A stretch of DNA of 25,874 nucleotides from Chromera velia. Taxonomy: Eukaryota; Sar; Chromeraceae. The notes beneath the pieces are model-generated. The model saw nothing but the letters and a program-made list of their open reading frames with translations, did no database searches and was not told the DNA's origin. The position numbers and the translations under genes are program-made. The stretch spans positions 1 through 25,874 of the forward strand of contig JAHBMJ010001708.1 in NCBI GenBank assembly GCA_018398765.1, read 5' to 3'. Of this stretch, positions 8,818 through 18,240 are shown piece after piece. Positions within the stretch are counted from its first letter, which is position 1; every line of letters begins with the position of its first letter.

Positions 8818-11568
8818 ATTTTGAAGTTCTGGGATATTGTTCGAATGAGAGAGAAGCAACTGAAGAAGAGGAAGGGAAGGAAGCCGTCAAAGCAAGCCAC
8901 AAAAGACAGTATGCGCCGCCATGTCGAGTCCCTTATCAAAGATGGGGCGCTCTCGAAAGCTGTCTCCTGCCTAGGCTCCCTGGGCATCGCAACGCCAACC
9001 ATGAAAACATACCGCAAGCTGAAAGAACTTCACCCCCCTCGCAGGACCCGATATAAGACCAAGCCCCTTCCCGCAGACCCCCCCCGGCTAGAGCTTACAC
9101 TAGACTCCCTCCTCCAAGCAGCTCGCTCAGCTGCCCGTGGCTCTGCACAGGGCATCTCAGGGTGGCGCTACGAACACATCCGCTTCTTTCTCCCTGGCGA
9201 CGGGTCAGGGGGGGGGGCGGGATTGTGTGCCCTTCTCACGGTGGCATAGTGGCTTGCAGCAGGCAATGCCCCTCCATCCCTCCTCTGCTTGCTAGCAAAC
9301 GGGAGGTCTTTTGCCCTTAACAAGGATACGAAAGGAGATAAAGTGAGACCGATCACCATCGGGGACGTGCTCCGAAGATGGGTGACCAAGGCCATCTTGA
9401 TTGAGTATGGGGAGAAGTTCGAGGAGCACCTCGGCGCTCTTCAGTATGCGGTCAGAACTAGCGCAGGGGCAGATAAAATTTTTTGAGCCGTCCAAACCTG
9501 CTTGCAGCTCTGTCTTAACTCCATCCTCCTTCAGATAGACGCAAACAATGCATTCAACACGTGTGATAGACAGAAAGCGATGGAGCAATTGTGGGAGCAT
9601 TTCCCTGAGCTCTATCGTTTCTTTTCCCTCTGGTATGGCACCTCTGTCCCCATCTTCTTTCGCGATCAGAAAGGCACATTGCGCACGTTCTTGAGTCAAG
9701 AGGGGGTACAGCAAGGAGATGTGGCAGGACCGCTTCTTTTTTGTTTTGACTTAAAACCGGCACTAGAAAAGTTGCAAAAGAGGCTGCACGAAAAGTACGG
9801 GAGGGCGGGATGCTTTATAGGTACATATATGTACGACCTCTCCCTCATTTTTCCTTCCAGCTCTGCTGATTGTCTGACCTCTGCCTGGTCAGATTGTATC
9901 AAAATTTTGGGGGAATACGGCCTGACGCTCAATCTCGGCAAAGATAAGAGCGCAGCCTTCTCTCCCAGTTGGAGGGGGAAAACGGAGAGGGAGATTCCGT
10001 AACAACGCCCCCCAGGACTTGAGGTGTCAACAGAGGGCTACAAACTGATGGGGGCAGCAGGGGGGGGGGACACGTTTGTCAACACACTGTTTGAAAAGAA
10101 GTTGGGGGAGGCTACCAAGCTTGGAAAGCTGGTGGAAGGGTACGGGGACCCCCAGGGCTGCAGTCTGCTCTTCAGGTACTGCATCTTCCCTAAACTCGTC
10201 TACTTGGCCCGAGTGATGGCAGACAGACTACATACTGATATCTGGGAGCGGGCGGATAAGGAGTTGGGGAACTCTTTTACCTGCAGTATGCGTTTGACCC
10301 CAGAAGAATGGATCCAAAAGAAGGAGCAGATCTATCTCCCGTTATACCAGGGGGGGTTAGGAATCCTTTTCTTCCATCATATCACGCTGGCAGCGCTAGT
10401 AGGCTGCGGTGCGCAAACCCTTGCCGCAGTCAGAGGCAGGCTTACTGATCAAGGTTTTGCAACGCCAACACAATCGGATTTTGCCGGCCTACATTGGGTG
10501 AAAAGAGTGGCACAGGTATATACGGACTGCAGAGGGGGGGTGCAGAGGGAACTCGGACAGAACCACATTCCCCGGGTGTTGCAAAGTGAGTGGGGGGAGA
10601 GAATTGATGATTTTCTAATTCATAAGAGGGGGGAGATGCAGTACTTGATGATTGAAGCCCTCCACCTTGTTCGTAGAGAACAACTTCTGAATGCGCTATC
10701 CCCTCCAGGGAAGGCATGTTTGAAGTCTTGTTCAGGCACAGGGGCTTTAGCTTGGCTCACTGCGATGCCGTCCTCTGGATAGACAAAAATTTCCCCCACG
10801 CTTTTCACCACCACCGTTCGTCTCCGTCTGGGTCTTCCCATCCCAGAAATCAAACGGAACCCGATCTGTGCTTGCGGGGCTACACTGGACCATGAGGGCC
10901 AGCATGCACAGACTTGTGGCACGGGGGGGGGGGTGTGGTGGAGACATGAATAGATGAAAGATGCATTCTGCTCTCTTTTGCAGGGGCTCCGTCATTGCTA
11001 TGTAACAAGGGAGCCAACCTTCGGACAGCTAAGCTTGTTTACTCCTACCCGTCTTGTCAATGAGAAACAGAAACGTCCCGATTTTCTTGCAGGTCTCCCA
11101 TCAGGAGACACCATACTAGGAGATGTCGCAGTGACCCATCCATTCTCAATTGATGCCAACCGCCTGCAAAGATTCGCAAAAACAGCAGGGTCGGCAGCAA
11201 AAGTGATAGAGAAGGTTAAAAATGACAGGTACGGTGAGATCTGTCATGAAATCGGATTTCGGTTTGTTCCTCTTGTGTTTGAGACATATGGGAGACCAGG
11301 AGAAGGGACAATTCGTTTTTTGAAAGAGATAGCGAAGTTGGGGGCTGGAAGAGTGAGAGGAAGAGAGGGAGACGAGGCAGTGCAAACAAGGCTGATGGAC
11401 CGGTATTATAAAGTTCTTTCCTGCACGCTACAGCGTTTTGTTGCCGTAAATCTTCTCTGTTCAATTCACAGCAGGAGGGGAACCAGAGGGCCCTTCCAGC
11501 CTGAGTGCCTTTTCGGTAGGGAGGTCGCAGCGTTCTCCGGGTCTTTCGACTCGGAGGGCGCAAACTAA
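8818..11568 (+). pseudogene. Reverse transcriptase / restriction-like endonuclease, broken copy
   Basis: This continues in frame 1. The N-terminal extension (LIKDGALSKAVSCLGSLG) leads to GISGWRYEHIRF (about 9150) and KVRPITIGDVLRR (about 9340). RT motif A is QIDANNAFN (Asp 9538-9540) and motif B is EGVQQGD (9700-9720). Motif C reads Y-M-Y-D (9826-9837), so Tyr replaces the first of the two catalytic Asp residues. The thumb region ends with YQGGLGIL (about 10,345). Frame 3 takes over at about 10,700-10,795 and then frame 1 returns. A likely zinc-binding motif CACGATLDHEGQHAQTC follows (10,867-10,917). The endonuclease domain has RPDF (11,077) and GDVAVTHPF (11,119), then FVPLVFETYG. In-frame stops are at 9247, 9484, 10,000 and 10,951, with a further stop at 10,780 in the shifted part. 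The RT would copy element RNA at a nicked target, but this copy is inactive. Confidence 0.85.
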
Positions 11569-12640
11569 GCGATCCTTTTATAATTGATTCTTTGTATATA
11601 AACAAGAAGGGAAAAAAAAGGGGGGGCAAGCGTATGAAAGGAAAGGAAGAAAAGAAGGTTGAGAAAATGAGGGGCAAATTAATGGGGGGGGTCTCTTTAA
11701 AGTTTTTCTCTGCCGTCAAAGGATGGCCTTTGCCAAGGGGATAAACTTTTAGAAAGTTTTTGCCCTGCCTCTCCCCTCTTTTCATTGTTCTCCAAGTTTT
11801 ACTCTACCGCCGCTTGAGAAATAAGCCGCAGTAAAAGTGATCAATGAGCAGTGTTCCTAGATTCAAAACAGATGGGACGAACTGGAACCTTTTGACAGAC
11901 TAGGCTAGATCCGCCCCTCATATACGGGGACGCGGCATGCATAACAAAAACCTCAATCATCATTGTAGACAGTTTGCAGATTGATTTGCTATAACTATAA
12001 ATAAGAATTTCAGACTAATTTTTAGTCGTATTTAGGCCTTCATACGCGATAATGCGCGACCCCCGGTTTCCCCCTTTCAACGGGGCCACGGCATGCTCCG
12101 CAGGAGCATTAAAATCTTACTATACTACACTCAATGTCCAAATCTTACTGTACTATAAGGCCCCGGCCGGCAATTTTGATTCGTGCGCACACAGTTGCCA
12201 TTCGGGCCCAACTAATTAAGCGACACATAAAAATTTCTCTATAAGACGGCCTGCGCATGTATACTCTCATCGTACGCCGTTTCCCTTCAAAACTCAACTT
12301 AACTTGAGTCGTATGATTCAATCTGCTTACTGCACGGCAATTGTTGTCAGAGTGAACGCTTGCATGGTGCATTCCCCGACTCTCTGAGTTCATAGTTATG
12401 TTGCAAAAAGAGGAACGTGAAAAAGCGTCGATCCCATGCAGCCAGTTTACGACTGCCCCCGATCAAAGGATAAAAACTTTTGTTTGTGCCCCCCTTTCGA
12501 CGACTATACACGGGAGCACCCACATGCACCCACCACGATACGTCGGCGCGCACTGCGCGCCCACTCTGCCAGAACAATGCCAGAACATGCATGCCACAAC
12601 TTCTCGGTCGACGAGATCGGACATGAAGTTGACATAAGCT
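11569..12640. other. Retroelement 3' flank and intergenic sequence; no gene recognised
   Basis: After the retroelement stop at 11,566-11,568 come purine-rich runs (A8 and G7 near 11,608-11,625) that may belong to its 3' untranslated region. Further on are a small perfect hairpin ATGCTCC-GCA-GGAGCAT (12,093-12,109) and a direct repeat AAATCTTACT(A/G)TACTA (about 12,112 and 12,140). I find no poly(A) tail, target-site duplication or gene. Confidence 0.4.
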
Positions 12641-12800
12641 GACTTCTCTCCCTGTGCCATAGGAAGCAGAGCTTCACCATTTCTTTTACTCCGAGTAACT
12701 GCGCTATTTTTCGTCTGCTCCAGGAACAACAAAAGAGAGGAAACAGACACCGAAGAAAAAGGAGACAGCTTGCCCTGTTTCAACTTGAAAGCGAAGAAGG
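12641..12800 (+). promoter_or_regulatory. Probable promoter/5' UTR region of the proteasome gene
   Basis: About 160 bp of non-repetitive sequence lies directly before the start codon. No TATA box or confident initiator is visible. The start context GAAGGATGG has A at -3 and G at +4, favourable for eukaryotic initiation. The call rests only on position. Confidence 0.3.
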
Positions 12801-15481
12801 ATGGAGTCTGCCTTCGGTATCCAAGGAAAGGACTTTGTGCTGCTGTGTGCGGACAGCTATGCGGCATTTTCAGTATTTCGTTTTAAAGTCAGTGAGTGAA
12901 CTTTTCCTCTATCCATTTCCCCCGCTTCCACGATCGATAAAGCCCTCTCATCACAAACATCTCCACTCGAATCTTTGCAGGAAGATGAAGACAAGATCAT
13001 GAAAATTGATGACGACAAACTAATTGTAGGCGCAGGACCCTACAGTGACATGACGCAGTTCACCCACTACGTTCAGAAAAATGCGCACTTGCACAGACTG
13101 CGAACGTCAACCAAGCTAAGCACGTCTGCGTTTGCCAACTACACTAGAGGAGAGCTCGCCCACGCACTGCGAAGAGGACCCTACCAGGTCGGTGCGTCCT
13201 CCCGTCTCGTCCCTTCTTTGTGCGTGCCCAACATGATGAAGGCCGTTTGTCCATGCGCAAACAGTGCGGGATGTTTCACGGCAGGGGAGCCGGACGCCGG
13301 CCCAAAAAAATCAATTTTGATCTCCGCTCAGTTTGAGCGGGAGAGGACCTCCTTTGAGCTTGTTTAAGGGAAGGTGCAAGGCTGCAATCTTTTTCTTCTT
13401 CTGTTTTTCTTCCTTCCCTTCCTTCCTTCCTTCCTTCCTTCCTTCCTTCTTTCCTTCCTGCCTGCCTGCCTGCCTTCCTGCCTGCCTGCCTGCCTGCCTT
13501 TCTTCCTTCCCTCGCTTCCTTCCTTCCTTCCTTCCTTCCTTCCTCTCTTCCTTCCTTCCTCCCTCCCTTCATTCCGTCGCTTCTTCCTTTCTTTCCTTCC
13601 TTCCATCCCTCCCTCCCTCCCTCTCTCTTTCTCTCCCTCCCTCCCTCCCTCCCCCCCCCTCTCCATCTATTTATCTTTCTGTCTGTCTTTCTGTCCTTCT
13701 TTCTCTTTTCTTCTCCGCTAGGCTCCTTTCGCTTCCGCCTCCCCAGATGAAGTGCTGATTCCCCTCCCACTTCCCGAAACTCCCGGCAGGTGAACCTCGT
13801 GGTAGCAGGAAGACACAACGGGCATTTCTTCATTTTATTTTGTGTCTTGTTACCATTTGCGCATTCGTGTTTGTGCAGGTGAACCTCCTGGTAGCAGGCA
13901 TGGACGACGGGCAGCCGTCTCTCTTCTGGATCGACTACCTGTCCTCAATGGTCAAGTCCACAAAGGCGGCACACGGGTGGGTGGGGGGTGGGTGCGTCTG
14001 GCCAGGTTTATACATAAAGCCGTCATGTGAATGCACACTTGGAAGGATGAAAGCAAGGATGAACGAGCCACCCCTGTCGCTTTTTTTTGGTCGATAGACG
14101 TAAAAAAAAAGAGATGGAAGGGTGAAAGGGAGAATCCCAATCAGCAGGGGCAGGCAGAGTGACCAAGAAGGAAGGTCTCGTCTTGTCCATTCTGTCTTTC
14201 TGCTTGTCTGCCTGCCTGTCTGTCTGTTATGCACATGAAGAACAGAAGGGAGAAGAAGAAGCATATAGTCTGTCTTCTCTTGCTGTCTCACGGAAGGACT
14301 GACGCACAGAATGCGCGGGCTGCGTAGAAGAAAAGGGGGTCGGGAACCGAGGGAGAGGCAGGCAGGCAGGTAGACACGGACAGAGAGGAAAACAGGCAAG
14401 CCAGCAGGCAGACAGAGGCTGACAGAGAGAGACATTGACGCAAAAATCAGCAGGCAGGCAAGCAGAGAGACAGAGCGATAGACAAGTACACACGCAGGCA
14501 GGCAGACAAACGGAGAAAAACATGAAGAAAGAGACAGGGGCACGGAAGGCAGATAAGAAGACAACCGAACAGTCAGTCAGTCAGTCTGAGAACGAGACCG
14601 CCGATTGTCAAGCTCCCGGTTGCCAAGTCCTTTCATCAGACGGCATTCGGTACAGGAACGGCGGCACACCAACCAAAAGAGCGGGGTCCACCTGACGCGT
14701 CCTCTGCGGTCTTTCTATCTTCTCCGCCTGGGCGCTTTCTTTACCACCGCACACTTCAGAGAGAGGGAAGCCGAGCTATCACGGTCGACCGCGAGAGCCA
14801 ACAGAAAGACACTCGGGCACACACCCACGCACACACACCACAGACTGGGATCTGGGGCTTTTCTTTCCATCGCACACTTCAGCGGGAAGAAAGAGCATAA
14901 GCAATGAGGGAGAGAGGGTGGGGTCTAGGTCTAGGGGGGGAAATGTGTGGTTTTCACAATTCAAACATTGTTTTCAGACAGGTATCTCTTAAGGAAGAAA
15001 AAAAAGCGGAGGAGTGAAACGAAGCCTGAGGACATGTACTACGTGAAAATAAATGCCTTCCTTTACTTGCCGGAAGAAAGCAAGAAAGTAAGAGATTGAC
15101 CGCTTTTTTAGAAAGAACTTCTTTGAAAGCATAGTTCTCTGGTTTTTTTGTTTGTTTTTTGTTCTCCTGCCCTGACGTCTCTCCCGTCTCCTCTCCTCCC
15201 CTTCCTCGGCATTGGGCTGAGGTATCTATCTTCTGCCACTGCAACACACCGCAATAATTCGATGCAACAAAAAAACACACAATGCAGATACGCCGCGTAC
15301 TTCCTCGGGGGTCTGCTGGACAGATACTGGAAGAAGGTCAGTCAATCAATCCTGCAGCGAAGGAGCTAGGGGGGCGGGTCTCTTGGCGTCTTGGCTTGGA
15401 GTCTTTTCGGCTTCCTGCCATCTCTCTCCCACTTTTTCTCTCTCGCTGTGTGTGTATGTGTGTGTAAGAGAGAGAGAGAGA

Positions 15482-15520
<39 letters not shown>

Positions 15521-16198
15521 CCCTCATCCTTGCTTAACTTCGCCTTCTCTCCTTCCCTTCCCTTCTTGCCTAACTGCAGGACCTTACTCAACCGTTCATG
15601 CATTTACTTTCATACAGACTTCTTTTTCATACTGTAAATGCATGCACCTTCCCTTCTTGCCTGACTGCAGGATCTGACTCAACCGGAGGCCATCGAAATC
15701 GCGAAGAAGTGCATTGAGGAGCTGAAGACCAGAATGATCATCAGCCAGTCACACTTCACCATCAAAATTGTCGACAGCGTCAGTTAGTCAGTTAGTCACT
15801 CAATAAATAACAGACAGACTAGCTGAGGGAGAAGAAAGAGTGAGGGGACGAAGAATCGTAAGTTGACGCCTGGGAGGCAGGAGTAGGACAGGAAGGGAAG
15901 GAGGGGAACAGCATGATGGTCTGCCTGCACGCGTATTTTTGCTTCTTCCTATCTTCTCTTCTCTTCTCTTCTCTTCTCTTCTCTTGTGTCTGCGCGCGCA
16001 TGCGTGCCCTCATCTGGTTGTCCTTCCAGTCTCTCTCTGCCCTGCAGCATCCTTCTATGTGACCGTCCATCATCCTCTGTGTGCTTGTCTGCCAGCCTCT
16101 CAATTTCTTTCTGTGTGTCCGTCGATCCCTCTGGTTTGTCTTTATTTGTTTTCGTCCTTCTGTCTTTCGTCATTCTTCCGCTCCCCCTCCCCCCCCCT

Positions 16199-16240
<42 letters not shown>

Positions 16241-16300
16241 TGTGTGATCCTGTGTGAATGAGTGTGGTTGCAGACCGGCATCAAGACCGTCGAACTTTGA
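12801..16300 (+). CDS. PSMB2: Proteasome subunit beta type-2 (20S beta4), six exons
   Basis: Exons are 12,801-12,887, 12,981-13,187, 13,879-13,976, 15,288-15,336, 15,671-15,778 and 16,274-16,300 (TGA stop), giving 191 residues against about 201 for the human protein. All introns are GT-AG and all junction phases fit. Recognisable segments are MESAFGIQGKDFVLL at the start, then FTHYVQKNAHLHRLR, ANYTRGELAHALR, VNLLVAGMDDG, FWIDYLSSMVK, AAHGYAAYFLGGLLDRYW across the exon 3/4 junction, EAIEIAKKCIEELKTRMI and FTIKIVDSTGIKTVEL at the end. These match the beta4 family in order and spacing. It is a structural, non-catalytic member of the beta ring of the 20S core: there is no propeptide or N-terminal catalytic Thr. 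It acts in cytosol and nucleus in ubiquitin-dependent proteolysis. It lies 1.2 kb downstream of the retroelement on the same strand. Confidence 0.93.
13404..13700. repeat. (CCTT)n/(CCTG)n/(CCCT)n polypyrimidine microsatellite
   Basis: Blocks of CCTT, CCTG, CCTT, CCCT and TCTT follow one another. The long Leu/Pro/Ser/Phe and Lys/Glu/Arg/Gly frames on the two strands are repeat artefacts. Confidence 0.97.
13786..13824 (+). repeat. Decoy acceptor: partial copy of the exon 3 splice junction
   Basis: The 24 bases at 13,786-13,809 match the true junction 13,875-13,898 with one difference, in GGTGAACCTC(G/C)TGGTAGCAGG. Weaker similarity continues to ACGGGCA. Splicing at 13,790 would keep the frame for about 30 codons, then hit the TGA formed at the true junction (CAGGTGAAC). 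Confidence 0.85.
13977..15287 (+). other. Intron 3 of the proteasome gene
   Basis: The largest intron of the gene (1311 bp). Donor GTGGGT interrupts a Gly codon (GG/A); acceptor AATGCAG. It holds degenerate GGCAG/GACAGA repeats (14,340-14,600) and a duplicated ~33-bp segment (14,728-14,760 and 14,853-14,884). I see no nested gene. Confidence 0.85.
15446..15516. repeat. (TG)n(AG)n(TG)n compound microsatellite
   Basis: A short TG tract, an AG tract, then a longer TG tract inside intron 4. Confidence 0.95.
15556..15594 (+). repeat. Decoy acceptor: 39-bp copy of the exon 5 splice junction
   Basis: Positions 15,556-15,594 match 15,647-15,685 with three differences: CCTTCCCTTCTTGCC, then T(A/G)ACTGCAG, then GA(C/T)CT(T/G)ACTCAACCG. 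The polypyrimidine tract, acceptor and exon start are all duplicated. The offset is 91 bp, so splicing at 15,580 would shift the downstream frame. Confidence 0.92.
15952..15985. repeat. (CTTCT)n pentanucleotide microsatellite
   Basis: About six tandem units of CTTCT inside intron 5. Confidence 0.95.
16199..16246. repeat. (TC)n(TG)n compound microsatellite
   Basis: Lies 27 bp upstream of the last 3' splice site of the proteasome gene. The TC half could serve as a polypyrimidine tract. Confidence 0.95.
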
Positions 16301-17123
16301 GACGACAAGTGAACAAGACGGGATTTGTGGGGGTAGTTGGGATTCTCTCTCACTAGATAAAAGGGTAGTCAGGTTCGTTCAAGTTGCTGCCTGCCTGCTG
16401 CTCTTTGGAATGAAAAGGAATTAAGGGGATCGAGGGGAGGGGTGTCTGAGTCCGTCCTCTCTTGTCGTGTGGTTCCTTCGCACAGTGCCTTGCTGCAATG
16501 ACGGCAGTGTGGCGTTGCAGCTTCCTTCTTTGGACCAAAGAGGTTGTTGCCCCCCACTGGCAGTTGGTGAAGTGGATTGAAGTGGGTGTTTGAACAACAA
16601 CTTAAAAATTCATCTGGCGCCAAAAGAAAAAAAGGAAAGAGATTTGTTCCAGAATCCGGAAAGGCTGAGTACGCTGCCATGTTAACTTCGCAAACTGCAT
16701 AATAGCAGTGCGCATAGGTTCAGGAAGCATGCATGCTCTGTTTATATTTAAAAGGTATATTAGCTATAGATTATCAAAAAACTGTAAACTCGACTGTAAA
16801 AAAACTTTAATTGACTTGACGCAGTGGCCCCGGGCTTGTAATAGAGCTGCATGGTCGTATACGGATATAACCATTCAACTCCACCTGGGGTTTGGCATCA
16901 ATCAATCAGTCAATCAATCAATTCTTATAGCTAAAGTCAATGTATAATTGATTTATTGCGTTTTTCATTTAAGTCTGTATTGGTTTTTACTATAGTTTTT
17001 ATCAGAATTTGAAATAGTACTCAGAAATACTTGATTAATCTATAGGCTAATCGATACCCGCAATCGACCGCGCCGTCACCGCGGGCTAGACTGCGAAGGA
17101 ACTCAAAACTTACGAAATCTAGC
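16301..17123. other. 3' flank of the proteasome gene; no gene recognised
   Basis: This probably includes the 3' UTR just after the stop. An AT-rich block (16,680-17,040) follows, with a CAATCAATCAGT tetranucleotide cluster at 16,893-16,922. No canonical AATAAA lies close enough to the stop to be assigned with confidence. Confidence 0.4.
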
Positions 17124-17543
17124 TTAGAACCCAGCCGACGAGGAGCCGTCTGCGAACGTAACAGATGTTACCGTCTCGTCCTCTTCTGAACTTTCAGCCG
17201 AAGCCGAATTCTCAGGGTGACGGACGCATGACTCTCTGGAGATATCTAATCCTATGACCTCTTCCATATTTGCAAATAAATGAACAACAGCCTCAAAATG
17301 ATGCACTCAGTTAGGCTAGCTCGAAACACATAAATGAAGCGGCGCCTCGTGCGGCGGACTATTGAAGTATAGATTAGTATAGATGTATATAGATGATAGA
17401 GTACATGTACCTGCTAGTGTATCTGGCCGCCGCTGGACGTTGCACTTCCTTTTAACGTTTTTCGATGAGAGATCGATCTGTACATGTCGTGCACCTTTGC
17501 AAAATTGCAATCTAGCTAAGACTAGCTTACCAGTGCAATTCAC
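17124..17543 (-). other. Possible minus-strand coding remnant, unidentified
   Basis: Two adjacent minus-strand open segments (17,543-17,316 and 17,306-17,124) lie in sequence free of microsatellites. The first includes SSKNVKRKCNVQRRPDT. The second ends in an acidic Ser-rich tail (ESSEEDETVTSVTFADG). Between them is an intron-like stretch with GTACAT, TACTAAT and CAATAG in the right order and spacing (about 52 bp), but the joined frame is not clearly better. I do not recognise the protein; a transposase or host-gene remnant are possible. No ATG supports the second segment. Confidence 0.2.
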
Positions 17544-18240
17544 TTTGCAGTAGACTTTGCAGATAAACGTACACTTAACGTACCATCGATCTTCTCAGCA
17601 CTTCCAGTCTTCCACTCTGACTGCCTACGACATACAGTCCATGCATGCATGCAGCGATGGCCATCATGGATGTCCTGCTATAGTACCGTGCTATGCACTG
17701 CTGCAATATGCTGCAATTAAGATGACGTATGCATGCATGGCTTTAATTCCTTACAGCCTTGCTTACATGCATGCGCCGTGTTCACGATCAATGATGATCA
17801 TCTATCATCATCATGGTGATCAAGAATCTCGATTGGAAACGGTGGATGGTGTTGCTGGCACAGATCGATTCGTTCGATTGCCGCGAATGCACGTAGGGTG
17901 CAATGGTCCTGGAGAAAAAAAAAAAACTCAGGTAGGCAGGCAGAAAGGCAGACAAGGCAGTAGCGAAGCCCGTACAGCAAACAAGCGAGCGTAACTTGTG
18001 AAAGGCAACTAGGCACCCCCACTTGAAGGCGCGCAAGCCAAGAAAAACAGCAGTGCAGGGAGCAAAAAGGGAGAAAGCACACAAGGAAGGAAGGAAGAAA
18101 GAAAGAATCCGTGTATCGAGAAAAGCAGCACTGACGCAAACCAATACCCACACTCATACATATGCATGCGCATATATGAGTACAGGAGAAAGCTGACTAG
18201 AGTTTGAATGAACTTCGTCCCATGAATTCCCCCCCATAGC
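17544..18240. other. Intergenic stretch with TGCATGCA sites; no gene recognised
   Basis: TGCATGCA occurs at 17,642, 17,646 and 17,730, with related ATGCATGCG forms nearby. ATCATC/GATCA repeats lie at 17,790-17,822, followed by GGCAG and GGAA/GAAA short repeats. Open frames here are short and not protein-like. Confidence 0.4.

Larger units (their letters stand above)
5925..11568 (+). mobile_element. Degenerate non-LTR-type retroelement (RT + restriction-like endonuclease)
   Basis: The reading frame is nearly continuous on the plus strand: frame 3 from 5925 to about 8815, then frame 1 to 11,568, broken by stops and frameshifts. The order is an upstream region with hydrophobic segments, an acidic low-complexity N-terminal region, reverse transcriptase (motif A Asp at 9538, EGVQQGD at 9700-9720), a C-x-C...H...C motif (10,867-10,917) and an RPDF...GDVAVTH endonuclease-like domain (11,077-11,139). 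That order, with a C-terminal nuclease after a zinc motif, is the known layout of R2/NeSL/CRE-type non-LTR elements. No long terminal repeats are seen. Both ends are uncertain, and 5925 and 11,568 are coding limits only. This copy cannot encode an active enzyme as it stands. Confidence 0.8.
13188..13878 (+). other. Intron 2 of the proteasome gene
   Basis: Donor GTCGGT, acceptor TTGTGCAG. Much of it (13,404-13,700) is a CCTT/CCTG/CTTT/CCCT polypyrimidine microsatellite on the sense strand. At 13,786-13,824 it holds an imperfect copy of the real acceptor and exon 3 start, 89 bp upstream of the true junction. Confidence 0.9.
15337..15670 (+). other. Intron 4 of the proteasome gene
   Basis: Donor GTCAGT, acceptor GACTGCAG. 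It contains TG/AG microsatellites (15,446-15,516) and a 39-bp copy of its own acceptor plus exon 5 start. Confidence 0.9.
15779..16273 (+). other. Intron 5 of the proteasome gene
   Basis: Donor GTCAGT, acceptor GTTGCAG. It holds a (CTTCT)n tract (15,952-15,985) and a TC-to-TG compound microsatellite (16,199-16,246) just before the acceptor. The donor lies inside a GTCAGTTAGTCAGTTAGTCA repeat. Confidence 0.88.

Noticed and set aside
9247-10953. Stop-codon reassignment or programmed readthrough to explain in-frame stops in the RT ORF
   Set aside because: All three stop codons occur, frameshifts and an active-site change are also present, and the proteasome gene ends normally at TGA. Decay is simpler.
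5925-11568. LTR retrotransposon or retrovirus-like element
   Set aside because: No long terminal repeats, no protease or integrase motifs; the RT and nuclease order fits a non-LTR element.
13276-13833. Long Lys/Glu/Gly/Arg and Leu/Pro/Ser frames
   Set aside because: They translate the CCTT/CCTG microsatellite inside intron 2.
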